21,576 nucleotides of DNA from Grammothele lineata (GCA_002150815.3 NDFF03000012.1:1-21576); one strand, 5' to 3'. Shown: positions 10,362-20,602, counted from the first letter of the stretch. Notes: generated by a model from the sequence alone, not told the origin. A program made the numbers and translations.

Positions 10362-11447
10362 CTACATAACATCGACGATCTCTTTTAGCCTTACTTCGTC
10401 CAGAATCTCGAAACCGTCTGTACGAGTGACCTGGACTAATATTCAGCCAACTCAGTCACTTTCTAGAATCGCGACGTACGCACCTGTGCGAGCTGCACGT
10501 TGTGTTGATCGAGCTTCTCCTCCATGACCTGTTTCAGCACCCTCAGAACGAGAATCTGCGCCTCTTGCAGCGTCATTTGCTGCCGCAGACATGCGTTAAG
10601 GCTGAGTTCAACGGCATAGATGCGTATGACGCCTGCGTACCTTGTGCCACTTGTCCTGCAGCTCACTCTGCGCCGCCTCCGAGCCTGACCCGATCGCCTT
10701 CGCATCGTACCGGACAAACGTCCCTGACGGATCCGTGTGGAACCTATCCACCCCAACAAGTGTTCGCATCTTCCTTGCCACGCACAAAATGAAAATAGGA
10801 GCACTCACAGCTGCGGCCCATTCTCGTCAATCCCCGCAATCAACAGCGCGACCCCAAACGGCCTGCTCATCATCGCGTCCTCATCATGCACGCTCTCCCC
10901 GAACCTCAGCGCGAGATCGCACACCGCCTGCGTCGCGCTCTCGACGCGGATGCGCTCGTCGTACGTGAAGGCGTGGTTCTGCGCCGTCACGCGCGCGTGG
11001 TCGATCATCGTGCGCGCGTCCGCGGTCAGCCCGGACATGGCGCAGCCGAGGTGGCGGTCGATCTCCATGATCTTCTCGATCGAGGAGGATTCGAGGAGGG
11101 GGGACTGGACGCGCTTCTCGACGCCGAGGACGACGCCTTCGGGTGTGCGGACGCCGACGGTTGTCGAGCCGAGCTGGGGGAGGCGGGGACCGGGGTAAGT
11201 GAGTGACAAATGCGGGAACGGAGAACGGAGGGCGCACCTTGATAGCCTCAATGGCATACTCGACTATAGGATGAATAGAGTGGGCAGGGAGACGAGTGGT
11301 GAAATATCGGAGGGTGCGCACCTTGGAAAAGACGGCCCTCGGGCGAGAAGGTGTTAACACCACGGTCTGACCGAATACATTAGCAACGCATTCTTACAGC
11401 CCAAAAGGAACAGAGGGATTACCGTATTCTGAGCGTGTCAAGAACAT
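10362..11447 (-). CDS. PUP2: 20S proteasome subunit alpha type 5
   Basis: Alpha5 is one of seven non-catalytic subunits forming the outer rings of the 20S proteasome, which gate entry of ubiquitinated substrates. Seven exons: 11423-11447, 11322-11366, 11238-11263, 10809-11173, 10641-10743, 10484-10579, 10362-10430. They sum to 729 nt, 242 aa, almost exactly the family length (about 241). The first three tiny exons (25, 45, 26 nt) assemble [20 protein letters not shown] and [12 protein letters not shown], the proteasome alpha N-terminal signature. Then come [36 protein letters not shown] (alpha5-like), [49 protein letters not shown] and a helical end [19 protein letters not shown]. The last exon gives [16 protein letters not shown] and stops at TAG. 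The gene is divergent from the parvulin gene across 322 bp. No TATA box was seen, as is common for housekeeping genes. Confidence 0.96.
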
Positions 11448-11769
11448 GTCAAGCGGCGGTCGTTAGTGTAGTGAAGGAACAGAGGAAAGTGGAGGAACGT
11501 GCTAAAGGCTTGCGTACTCCAAGTCGACTGCCCCGGACCGCACGAGAACAAGCGCCGAACGCGCGTCGCGTTGGATCACGCAGCGTGATGGGATGTGACC
11601 AAACGTCACGACTGCATTGAGCGGGGCAGTCGGGCCGGATTCCGGCGCGTCGTCCCGAAAGCGCCTAGATCATCTCATGTAACGATCGCGCCACGAACTC
11701 GAACCAGCCGTCGCCGCTAGTCTTCGACTGCCACCACCTCCGTCTCGTTCAGAGCTTCTCTTCTTCATT
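11448..11769. promoter_or_regulatory. Shared divergent promoter region of alpha5 and parvulin genes
   Basis: These 322 bp separate two divergently transcribed housekeeping genes and must contain both promoters. No TATA box was found on either side. A perfect palindrome ATCACGCAGCGTGAT (7-bp arms, one central base) lies at 11575-11589, close to the middle. The 80 bases before the parvulin ATG are pyrimidine-rich on the plus strand, as often seen in fungal core promoters. Shared regulation is inference. Confidence 0.5.
11575..11589. promoter_or_regulatory. Palindrome in the divergent promoter
   Basis: ATCACGC A GCGTGAT has perfect 7-bp arms. Symmetry and its near-central position suggest a site for a dimeric transcription factor serving both genes. 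No named factor is assigned. Confidence 0.35.
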
Positions 11770-12454
11770 ATGGTGAATGCGCTCAATGCACACATTGTGC
11801 CCTCGAAAGCGACTGACGTACGATGACAGGCGTCTTGGGAAGTTCGCATGTCCACCTCTCGTGGGGTCCCCTACTTCTACAACCTCGAGACCCGTGAATC
11901 CATGTGGGAGGCACCTCCGGGCCTCACTCAGGATCAGATCGCTGCACTTCCTGGCGCGAGGCAGTACCTCTTGGACGGTTCTCGTCCAGCGCAGGTTCGG
12001 GCGAGCCACCTGCTGGTGAAGCACGCCGGTAGCAGGAGGCCGAGCAGTTGGAAAGAAGTACGTGATCTATGCTCGTTTGCGGACTTGAACCTATAGGTGC
12101 TGTAGCTTACGATGTTCTGTTCGTGTACTAGCCCAAAATTACGCGCTCTAAGGAGGAGGCGATTGGGATCTTGCGGGGCTACGAAGCCGAGATCAATGGC
12201 TCGCCCGAGAGGTTCGCCGAGCTCGCGTCCAAGCACAGCGACTGCAGTTCGCACGCGCAGGGTGGAGACCTTGGCTTCTTCAAGCCGGTATGTTTCCTGT
12301 GTTCCGCTTTAACTCGTGCCCTTATTCGCAATATGTCTCGTAGGGCCAGATGCAGAAGCCTTTTGAGGATGCGACGTACGCGCTCAAGGTGGGCGAGATC
12401 AGTGACGTGATAAGCACGGACAGCGGCGTGCATCTCATTCTGCGCACTGCGTGA
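11770..12454 (+). CDS. ESS1: WW-domain peptidyl-prolyl isomerase, Pin1/Ess1 parvulin
   Basis: Phospho-Ser/Thr-Pro specific cis-trans prolyl isomerase; in yeast Ess1 acts on the RNA polymerase II tail, and Pin1 on mitotic phosphoproteins. Four exons: 11770-11772 (the ATG alone), 11830-12057, 12132-12287, 12344-12454; 165 aa (Pin1 163, Ess1 170). The start exon joins to give [19 protein letters not shown], restoring the first WW tryptophan; a TGA sits in frame just upstream of exon 2, so an unspliced start could only be the Met at 11848, which would lose that Trp. WW domain: residues about 4-35 (second Trp in ESMWEAPPG). Isomerase domain: [15 protein letters not shown] (active-site His, phosphate-binding Lys/Arg-Arg), [29 protein letters not shown] (active-site Cys), [20 protein letters not shown] and [17 protein letters not shown] (Ser and His of the active site). 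Introns are 57, 74 and 56 nt. Confidence 0.95.
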
Positions 12455-12798
12455 GGTACGTCGGTGCCTGAGATGGAAAGCATAACGAAGGAACTACTAC
12501 ACGATCCGTAGTTGTACGGTACCTAACTACATTCAGATGAACCTGTATAGATGCCACACTGGAAATATTCATAAACTGCATCGCAAGTATCTGGATCGCA
12601 AGGGTCACTGTGATTGTAGCACACATAAAATATTCTCTAAGTCTATGTGGTGGAGTTGCGCTGCTTCAGCTGAATGACTTGAGCATTGAATAGGCTGACA
12701 TAGGGAAAGGCAGGCGTTGGGCCGGCCGTTGCCGGAGCACACCTTCGCGCGGGCACATGGACAAGCGCCCATACCACACTCAGACACAAGCGTCGGCC
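12455..12798. other. Spacer between parvulin and mARC genes
   Basis: This holds the 3' region of the parvulin gene and the promoter of the next gene in the same direction. A weak-context ATG at 12757 is in frame with the mARC gene. No TATA box and no other gene were found. Confidence 0.4.
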
Positions 12799-14849
12799 AT
12801 GGCAGTTTCCCTCTTTGACACCGACTTACTCGCTTCCCTCCACCTCGCCTGGACGATCCCAGCCCTCTTCCTCTCCGTATTCTCCATCTTTTGGACCGTC
12901 TCGCGCAAGCCTCTTGTCTCCCACAATGCTGCAAAAGCGAGCAAGTCGGGCGGCGCGCCCATATGTCCCCCCGAGCTGTTGAAGGATAATCTCGGCGGCG
13001 CGGTCACGAATGCTTATACGGCGGACGTCGAGATGACGGTCCCGTTCGATATTGGGGAGGTTAAGGTGTCCAAACTCCTTGTGCACCCTATCAAAGTACG
13101 TTTGCAGCGTTGGCATCGTGCGAGAGGTTCCTGAACGGTGTACGCACAGAGCTGTCGTGGGACGTCTGTCACAGAAGCTCGATATACACCTGAGGGTCTT
13201 GAGGTAAGTCTTTCCCGGCCATTCACACTCTGCGTGTACTATCTCTGGGCAGCGCTCTATCAGTTGGGTGGACGGGTGTATACCTTCGCTCTGGCTCCGC
13301 TATCTCCAACCCCTGTTGGAGCCAGCGCTCAGTATACCTTAGTCATGGGCTGCATTACGTCTATCGCCGCCTGTTAGAGCGCTGCCCTTGGCCATGTGTA
13401 TGCCGAGCCACTCGTGCAGACAGGTGCTTGCTACCTATGTAACACGCCTGGTTCAATAACAAGATCTTGAATATACCTCATGCTGCGCTGCAACCGATAA
13501 AAGGAACGAAACAAATCGTGTCATTGAATCAGGCCAGCTAAGGGTCGCGTCTAGCATGCACTGGCCGCGTTGATAAGGAGTGTATCTTAACGTCTTCCGC
13601 CTTGCATGGACACAAATGTCACCGGTGGCGCAGCTGAAAGCTCATCACGAACGTTCGTAAAGCAATCAATATGAGCTAACGTCCATCTTTCTATAGTATG
13701 ACAGAATATGGTGCATTATTGAAACCGAATCACATAAGGTCATCACCGCGCGGGAAGCACCGAAGGTGCGTACTGAAGAACTACTCTGTATGACCGTACT
13801 CACCCCGATGTTGTACAGATGGTCCTCATAACACCTCGCATAGAGATCGACACCACCTCCCCCTACGGCGGACAGCTCGTCATATCCTTCCCCGAAGACT
13901 CAAACTGCGAGACCTTCTCCGTCCCACTCAACGCGACCCCAGACATCCTCTCCACCTGGCCCGCGGTCGACGACTGCACCATGCACGCCATCTTCCAAGT
14001 CCAGGGGCTCGTCTGCGCCTCGCTCGACCGCTCCTCCTCCGCGCGCTCCCCCGCCGCGATCCTCTCCCAGTACTTCGGCAGGCCTGTCCAGTTGGTGATG
14101 AAGGGTCCGCGGCGGCGCGCGTGCCCGCCGACGCATGCGTTCCCGGAGCTCGCGGCGTCTTCGGTGTTTCAGGATGTGTACCCGTTCCTCGTCGCGAGCG
14201 AGGAGAGCCTGAAGGAGGTCGGACGGGTTGTTGGCGCCTATGCGCGCGACGAGCGGCCTGAGGCGCGCGTGGGCGGCCTTGACCGCGCGCGTTGGAGTGA
14301 GGGCGAGGTGCCGATCGAGAGGTGCGTCGCGCCTCGTGCTCCTCTACCTCCTGTCTTTCCGTTTCTCGATCGAGCGTGTCTGACGAGTATCGTTTGGTTT
14401 CGTGTAGGTTCCGGCCCAACATCGTGCTCAAAGGCTCCGGGGTGCCTTTCGCGGAGGACATGTGGCGCCAGATCGTCCTCCGGCCAGTCGTGCCCACCGA
14501 AGGCCCCGAAGAAGCGCGCGTCTTCACGCTCGTGTCCAAGTGCACGCGCTGCTTGGTACGTCCCCTTTCCCTCCCCGTGCTCCCCTTGCTCCCCTCCTTT
14601 TGCCTTCGCTTCTCCTCCTCTCCACTGACGCCCCCCACCGCACTCCAGCTCCCGAACGTAGACCCAGCAACGGGCGTGCGCGACGCCGCTGTGCCTTACA
14701 AGGTGCTGCTCAAGTTCCGGCGCAAGGAGTACGCGCCGGGCTCAGTCAAGCCGTGTTTCGGGTGCAACGCGGTCGTCGGTGGGGCGGGCGTCGTTCGCGT
14801 CGGGGATCGCTTCGAGGTGAGGGAGTGGGTTGGGGGTACGGGTGTGTGA
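12799..14849 (+). CDS. MOSC-domain molybdenum protein, mARC type
   Basis: Likely molybdenum-cofactor enzyme of the mARC group, which reduces N-hydroxylated substrates using electrons from cytochrome b5 and its reductase. Exons: 12799-13095, 13150-13203, 13697-13765, 13819-14321, 14408-14555, 14649-14849; 423 aa (437 from the weak-context ATG at 12757). Residues 10-35 form a membrane anchor (LLASLHLAWTIPALFLSVF) followed by basic residues, matching the N-terminal anchor of mARC. The MOSC N-terminal beta-barrel carries VSKLLVHPIKSCRGTSV, ARYTPEGLEYDRIWCI and KVITAREAPKM. The MOSC domain has RFRPNIVLKGSGVPFAEDMW and KCTRCLLPNVDPATGVRD, whose second Cys (356) matches the Mo-binding Cys of mARC. 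Intron 2 is 493 nt, about six times the others, and contains the inverted-repeat element at 13247-13387. The second half of exon 4 has a long stretch rich in Arg/Ala/Gly codons. Confidence 0.92.
13247..13387. mobile_element. 141-bp MITE-like nested inverted-repeat element in intron
   Basis: GGGCAGCGCTCTA at 13247-13259 is matched by its exact reverse complement at 13375-13387 (13 of 13). Inside, GTATAC occurs at 13278-13283 and 13332-13337, and TGGCTCC at 13292-13298 pairs with GGAGCCA at 13318-13324. The three stems are nested, so the element can fold as one interrupted hairpin. It lies in an intron much longer than the others in this window. It fits a non-autonomous DNA transposon relic, but no target-site duplication is evident. 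A structured intronic RNA is the alternative. Confidence 0.5.
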
Positions 14850-15361
14850 GGGAGGCTCCGAGGGGACGCTGGAAGCGGACGCGCAGGGCGCTATATAATG
14901 TTACGGTCGTGAAGTTCGCGGAGGGGGGACTTGCGTCAGATCTATGCGGTGTCTGCCTTGGAATGTTCGTCACAATCATGCTATACGAACCTCAGGCTCG
15001 AGGACGTTTGCCAAGGGCTCGAGCTTGCAAACGTCGCCTTGACTGAAGATGTTCCAATGTTCCAAGTACACGCGTGCGTGGTGCGATTCAGACCAATACG
15101 TGCCAACTTACAGAACTCCTTATTTCAATGAGGAACAGTCACCACTCGTGATCTTCTACATACACACATAGTTCCGGTACAAGAATGCCGGTGTCGAGTA
15201 AGAATACCCTTGTCAAAATGATATCTTCGAAACTGAGATATCTATCATCGAAGGGAAGACACGAAGGATGGTCGGGTCGACAGGTGTCGCTCTGTGACAT
15301 CCATGGGGGAGGAGAGAGGTGGACCGCCTGTTGCAGATAATACTTTCAGTAAAAAATCATA
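14850..15361. other. Convergent intergenic region
   Basis: This separates the 3' ends of the mARC gene (+) and the F-box gene (-). A short hairpin, GATATCT/AGATATC with a 9-nt loop, lies at 15220-15242. No gene was recognised. The exact 3' end of the F-box gene is uncertain, so the right border is soft. Confidence 0.4.
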
Positions 15362-17439
15362 TCAGTATTGCCCGTGCGGCGAGAAGCTCACTTCGATTTC
15401 CTTCACGCATCTAGCAATACATTCAGCTTCGGCCCATCCTCCTCCTCCATTGAAACGTGGGTCCCGGGTAAAAGATCGTAGACAAGCACTTTGATCCCAT
15501 CCTCGGATCTGAAGTATAGAACAAACAGTATGAGGCCTACATTGCAGCCCTTTGGAGACAAGGTATCGTACCTGGATAGAAATGGTAAACCCCCTCTGAG
15601 TCGACTGTCTATGTAATGCTCGTGCCGTCTCCGATTTTCTCTTCGTTTCCATCTGCGACAGAGGGCGTAGAAGACGGTAGGTTTCTGTTGTACGAGGAGT
15701 CACGGTATCGCAACCTGAGTATTCGTACTGGGCCCAAAAAGGCTGCTGCTCAGGCTCCTGAGGACGTGGATGGAATAGCGAGTGTAGTTGTGACAGCGGT
15801 CGCAGTACACTGGCAGTGTTGTCGGCAGATGAGGAACTCCACAAGGATGTCAAGAATATGCCACGATTTAGTCCGGAGGAGTAGCTGTAGCTAGCGCGGG
15901 GTTCCCTCGCCCATTGAGAGCTTTGCGTATTCTGTGTAAGGGCCACGAGAGTGGTCCATAGCATGGTCTCAACTTCATCTAATAACCATGATAGTCAGTT
16001 GAATTGCCCCTGGAAAGACCTACTAATGGTCTGAGTAAATGGTTACGCACACGGGTAAACCAACACGATAAACTCGTAATGAATAGGCGGCACTTTCGTT
16101 CGTAAGTGTTCCCACCACCATCGTGCGCGATCGTGCATACAGTTGCGGTGCTCATAGAGACAAAGCTGGAATCGCTTGAGGTAAGCTAGCTGACCTTGGC
16201 CCACTCCTAATGCGTCGAGCATCTCCCTGGAACTGAGCATCTCCAAGATATTCTTTCGACTTGTCCCATATCCAAACTGAGTTCCAGGAATGAGAGAGAT
16301 GGAAAGTTCAGCCAGCCAGGGTGACTGCCTCCGGAATTGACTGATGGTGGGTGCCAGATATGTGTAAACGTCGGCTTCAATAGTGCTTAATCCAACGTGC
16401 TCGACATCTGCTATTATCTGTATGTCGACCGAAACCAGACAAGGAAAATTGCCTGCGCAATGCAACAAATCTTCTGGACATCGGCATCAGTAAGGATGTC
16501 ATTAAATCAGAAGTTAGCTCAGCGTTCAATGGCATTTGAAGTGGGCTGTCTAGCGTGCTCACCCGCGAGGAACTTTTGACAAGAGAATAATCGCAACGTA
16601 AGAGTAGTTATTGACCTGATGCCAAGGGTGGCTCCTGAAGGCGGGAGATATTTGACGAATATCATGGGGTAATACTATTTCGAAGAAGCCGAAAATTCGA
16701 ATGTTACTTGAGAGCTGCCCCGTAGCAAACAAATATCATGTTATCAGCTCACCGAAACTTCCAAATGTTTGAAGGTCTTGAGGCGATTGAAGAGCAGAGA
16801 TAGGGTCCTGATACGAGAACTGTCCAGTGTCCATCTCTCTTCTTCGGCGCGTATCTCGCTTGGCTGTGGAAGCTCCACAGAAGAGCGGAGGTCAGATATA
16901 TGAACGCTATGAAGTCTCCTCAAGCATCCTAACAGACGGAAGAAATGTGTCGGGATAGCCGGGCCGGCGGGTGAATGTCCCCACTCGACATGGGTTACAT
17001 GTGAGAATCGAGTTATTAGTCCGGAATAGTTAGGGGGATACTGTGATAGGTTAAGAGCTGCACTGGCGTAAAGGCAACGTAGGTTGGGCAGATATGGACA
17101 CAACAGCGCGAATGGTAGACTCGGGCCCCGCCGCACAGGCATGAGTTCTAGCACCTCCGTGAATGTTCCAAGGTACTGGCTGGCGCGTAGGGTGCGGTGT
17201 AAGGCATGGGTTTGGTGCGACGTAGAAAGTCGGATATGTCGATACAGATTGCGTCGCGCGCGATGTAACCAGTCGGAGCAAACTTGTGCGCAGATCGCAA
17301 GTAGTTGCTGATCGGGATGTGGATCCATTCCTATGACGTCCATGAAATTCTCGAAAATCTCCACAGGGATATGCCTTCTGATGGGAGGAGGGAAACACTG
17401 GTAAAGCGAGGTGCTGTCAGCTGAATTGAGAGTTGACAT
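15362..17439 (-). CDS. F-box protein, C-terminal end uncertain
   Basis: F-box proteins bring substrates to SCF ubiquitin ligases through Skp1. This one starts at 17439. Residues about 22-65 form the F-box: PPPIRRHIPVEIFENFMDVI, then LLAICAQVCSDWLHRARRNL and YRHIRLSTS. The remainder has LRR-like alternation (YLPNLRCLYASAALNLSQYP, HVTHVEWGH, RLHSVHISDL, RIRTLSLLFNRLKTFKHLEV). Proposed exons: 16753-17439, 16616-16714, 16563-16572 (10 nt), 16051-16473, and a last part beginning at 15978. The microexon joins HPWHQ-FLA-EDLLHCAGNFPCL in frame. The join to 15978 gives VYPYEVETMLWTTLVALTQ. Downstream the frame stays open to 15362, but other frames there also look coding, with a consensus intron near 15510-15572, so the last 150-200 residues are not reliable. 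It is convergent with the mARC gene. The target is unknown. Confidence 0.7.
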
Positions 17440-18099
17440 GATGATTTCGGGGAGGAAGAGGATGAGGAGGAGGGCAAGTTCGCTATGGTACGCCGCCGCC
17501 GGAGTCTACTAGTATTCGTCTGTAGGGCTGTGTTCCCGATTATGTAAGGAAAGCCTGATCCCGGCGCGCAGTACCATGTACTGCCCAGTGCCCGCCGTTT
17601 GAGAGCGCCGTACGAGCCATCGTCTCGGACCCTTGTGCGGGTATCGCTGCGGGCTTGGGAGGGGTGGGGTGGGTACAATGCGTAGTGGCAGATGGTGATG
17701 ATACACCGGCGCTCAAGTTGTACTGTAAAATTTGGATGGACGCTGGCGCAGAAATCAACATTTTGAACGTTAGACAAGACACGACGGTGAAAGAGGCAGA
17801 AACTGCAAAACGTCGTGATGTTGACGAGCAGGTCAAGCAATGGGTACCAAGGGGCAATCTCGACTCGTTCAGGAATCTCCGTCCGCTTCTCAGATCCCAT
17901 GTCGTACTGCCTATGCATTTGTGCTTGACAATATAATAATCTACCCTGTTGCAACTTGACTACGCGAACGCGTACACGGTCAATATCTGAGTATGGAATT
18001 TTCTGAGCACTACTCCTGAGCAGTTCAGGACGGAAGCTGGGCCAAGGGGTGCAGTCTACACGTATCTGCCTCTGATTCTGCCTATGCGCTGGATCGCAT

Positions 18100-18393
18100 A
18101 TGAAGTCGACATACTCCGCAATCGGGCTCGAGAGCGCGGCGAGCGGGGGCTGGAGTGAATGAACGGGTCTGTGAAGGCGAGTCAGTGCTGCACTGCTTCT
18201 GCGCGTGAACGGGATCGGGGAAATGAACGACAGTGGGGCCACGTAGACGCAGATACGAGAGACCGAGATGAAGAGAGACAACGGGAGCGGTTATAGCAGA
18301 AACAGAAGGGAGGCACGCACTATTGCACCCTGCATTGTCGTACGTCTTATTCTTCAACATCTTGCACAGTAAGACTGGGCTACCCGTCGCCAT
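18100..18393 (-). CDS. Possible hypothetical protein, poorly supported
   Basis: From an ATG at 18393 the frame reads MATGSPVLLCKMLKNKTYDN then AGCN, where a consensus donor (GTGCGT) occurs. A pyrimidine-rich stretch ending in GTGCAG leads into a frame that reads naturally (TLTRLHRPVHSLQPPLAAL, SPIAEYVDFICDP, IRVDCTPWPSFRPELLR, IPYSDIDRVRVRVVKLQQ). That frame stays open far to the left, past 17950, and further exons are not clear. No family was recognised. The call rests on amino-acid texture and splice signals only; an antisense or non-coding origin is possible. Confidence 0.22.
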
Positions 18394-18401
18394 GAGCACA
18401 T

Positions 18402-18836
18402 TCACGCGTTCGCATACGCCGGGTCGCTTCGTGCGTGCATGCGTACGTGGTGCACGCGGCACAGAAAGCTCTTCAGAGCGAGGGACTTAGACAGGACGGC
18501 GGGCAAATCGTGGTCCGTATCCCTGACCGTAGCAAGACGCAAAGGCTCAGGAGCACGTCTACCTTCCGAAGGACTGTCGGGCGGCGGCTCCATGCCCTTG
18601 CCCATCTATCTGAGTACCAGCTCCGCGAACAGGCCTTCTTGCGTCGAACACCCGATCGGCGCCGTGGGCCACACATTCTCCACCTCGAGCAGCTTCAAGT
18701 TGACCTCACCATGTACGTTCTGAACGGGCGCATTACACCCCACGTCGGAGCGGACGAACTCGCAAGCGGCGGACTGAAAATTGCAGCAGGCCCGCCCTCG
18801 ATGTGCAGACGGAGAACAGACCGTTGACAGATCCAC
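18402..18836 (-). pseudogene. Possible decayed coding sequence with one in-frame stop
   Basis: One minus-strand frame is open from 18836 to 18402 except for a single TAG near 18607. Before the stop it reads, for example, NFQSAACEFVRSDVGCNAPV and EVENVWPTAPIGCSTQEGLF; after it, MGKGMEPPPDSPSEGRRAPE and LRLATVRDTDHDLPAVLSKS. Both sides look protein-like, which suggests either a gene broken by one stop or two exons whose junction I could not place. The family is not recognised. Confidence 0.25.
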
Positions 18837-20391
18837 CGGGAGCTTCCCTTCACATCCGCGAGGCGGACTGTCAACTCGCTAAGCTGGAGCCTTGCTGAAG
18901 CGATGACGAGTCTGAGCAACAAGCAGCTGTATGTGTTGGCCCTTCGTCTTCTCTAGCAAACCCTTCGCCATCTTGTCTCTGTTGGGGAAAGTGAGGCAAA
19001 GCCTGTCTGATCGTCGAAACAACCGTGCACTGTAGGACCATCCCTTCAGAAATACTCGCGGACGTAGTTAATATCGCCACTCACCTTCGTAGAAAGACGT
19101 TGAGGCGTATATAACGGGGATAAGCTCCTATAGTTGCTGGTTGAAAAGACCGTAGTAGAGGAACTGATTCTGGCCCTTGAAGCAAGTCTTCAGGCGGATG
19201 GATTCCTCGCTGAGCTGATCGTGTCCCACTAGAAAGTCGCTAAAAGCAATAGAGTGCAGTATCTGAGTGTAGCTAGGCGCATCTTGGCGTGCAGAAAGCT
19301 GACGAATGAGGACAGTGATCGCGCGAAGCAGGCTCGAGGATGAGGAAGAGGGCAAGAATGGGGGACACGGCGGCGACGACGAGGTCGGAGAGGGCCGGAG
19401 ACGGTCCGGTCACAAGCGCTTATACATTCACCGCGCCTGTCTTGCGAAAGAGGCGCCGGTTCTTTTCCTCTTGTACACCTTGTTGCCGCTATCTGTTCTC
19501 ACACGCTCTCCTTGGGGCTGGCTCTTTCCTACAATGTCAGATTTTCCTGTTTACCCAGACGCAGTCAACACTCTCCTTGATCCTCAGTCCGCCGTTCTCA
19601 TCACCACCTAAGCCGCGTACCCGCCCGAGCCAGATGAAGACAGCATGCTGCCTCTCGACGACCGCAAAAAGTGAAGCCAGTCCCTTGTCCTAGAAATTCT
19701 TCTCGGTCGCCGGTGGTGTGAGCGTCGCCTGCGTCGGCGATCGTATCGAGGTGCACGGACGTGTGAGGCTAAGAGGAAGCTGTGACTGCGAAAGATAGAC
19801 GCAGACGCTTGTGCTCGCCGTTCAGTCAGTCTGGTTCGCTGCGTGTGGTGTCGTCGTTGGATCCTCGGGGTAAATGCAAGGCTTTAGTGACATCAGCAAA
19901 AATGTAAAATTGTGTCATTAGATTTTAATAGAATGCGCACCTCGGGCCACATCGTCATAAAGGCGCTTTATCGTGACAGGGCGCCATGTATGCCGATTGA
20001 AGGCAATCGACGCGGCGGCATTGCTATGTAACCCAATGCATCAGAATGCATGGCCATACCGGGGCCGCTATGGGCATGTATTATCATATAGTACGCGGTT
20101 CTATGGCAATACATGACAATGGATCCCAACGCGTGGCAATTAGCGGGGGGTTATCGCAAAGGATGACGATTGCTGGGCACGTACCGATAAATTTAGGCTA
20201 CGGAAGTACGCGACCTGCCCCCACCGTGCGCCCGCCCGGCGGGAGACGAGGTTGCGCCGCGCGGTCGGACCTGTGCGTGCCGGAATTTGCACGCACTCTC
20301 CTATCGAGGCGCTAGATCAATATATTCATGAGGTTAGCTACTTACCGTACCCAGACGAACCGACCGCGAGTGGGGGTGCGGTCGCACTCAC

Positions 20392-20420
20392 CGAGGACTG
20401 AGTCCTCGCGAGTCGGACTC
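20392..20420. promoter_or_regulatory. Two adjacent palindromes upstream of a promoter-like block
   Basis: CGAGGACT G AGTCCTCG (20392-20408, perfect 8-bp arms) is followed one base later by GAGTC G GACTC (20410-20420, perfect 5-bp arms). Both contain GAGTC/GACTC half-sites. They lie about 200 bp before a TATAAG. Tandem symmetric sites suggest binding of a dimeric factor, but the factor is not identifiable. Confidence 0.4.
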
Positions 20421-20602
20421 AAGGGTTGGGGCGGAGGCCGATACGGTCATGTGACTGACGCGCTCGCGCGACGTCATCGCGTCACCGAAGTGCCTTCGTC
20501 CTCGCCCGCTCTCTACTCGTCTCCTGCATGTCCTTCCCTGCTCACCGATTACGCCCTCTGCCCTAGCATGGTATCGTAGTCTTTCTCCTCGGCTTTCTCC
20601 GG

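Larger units (their letters stand above)
17440..20380. other. Large region without a recognised intact gene
   Basis: The pyrimidine-rich stretch just above 17439 is the likely leader of the F-box gene. Besides the two weak calls at 18.1-18.8 kb, several frames of 60-110 codons exist on both strands, but none carries a family motif. On the plus strand near 19531-19613 a short frame begins MSDFPVYPDAVNTLLDPQSA and stops. A TATATAA run lies at about 19108-19114 with no gene attached. Around 19998-20013 a short hairpin (CGATTG/CAATCG, 4-nt loop) occurs, and 20035-20200 has scattered variants of ATGRCAAT. This may be decayed repeat DNA. Confidence 0.35.

Noticed and set aside
10051..10527. 158-codon plus-strand frame
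   Set aside because: Overlaps the last exons of the proteasome gene on the other strand and has no recognisable domain.
13600..13680. Possible tRNA in the long mARC intron (GTGGCGCAGCTGA then GTTCG)
   Set aside because: The A- and B-box-like words are only about 27 bases apart and no acceptor stem pairs.
13928..14638. 236-codon minus-strand open frame
   Set aside because: Antisense to the large mARC exons, with Arg/Pro/Ser composition typical of a shadow.
17331..18281. 316-codon minus-strand open frame as a single gene
   Set aside because: Its end overlaps the F-box first exon in another frame and it includes intron-like and low-complexity Arg/Ser runs; only a part near 18.0-18.2 kb looks coding.
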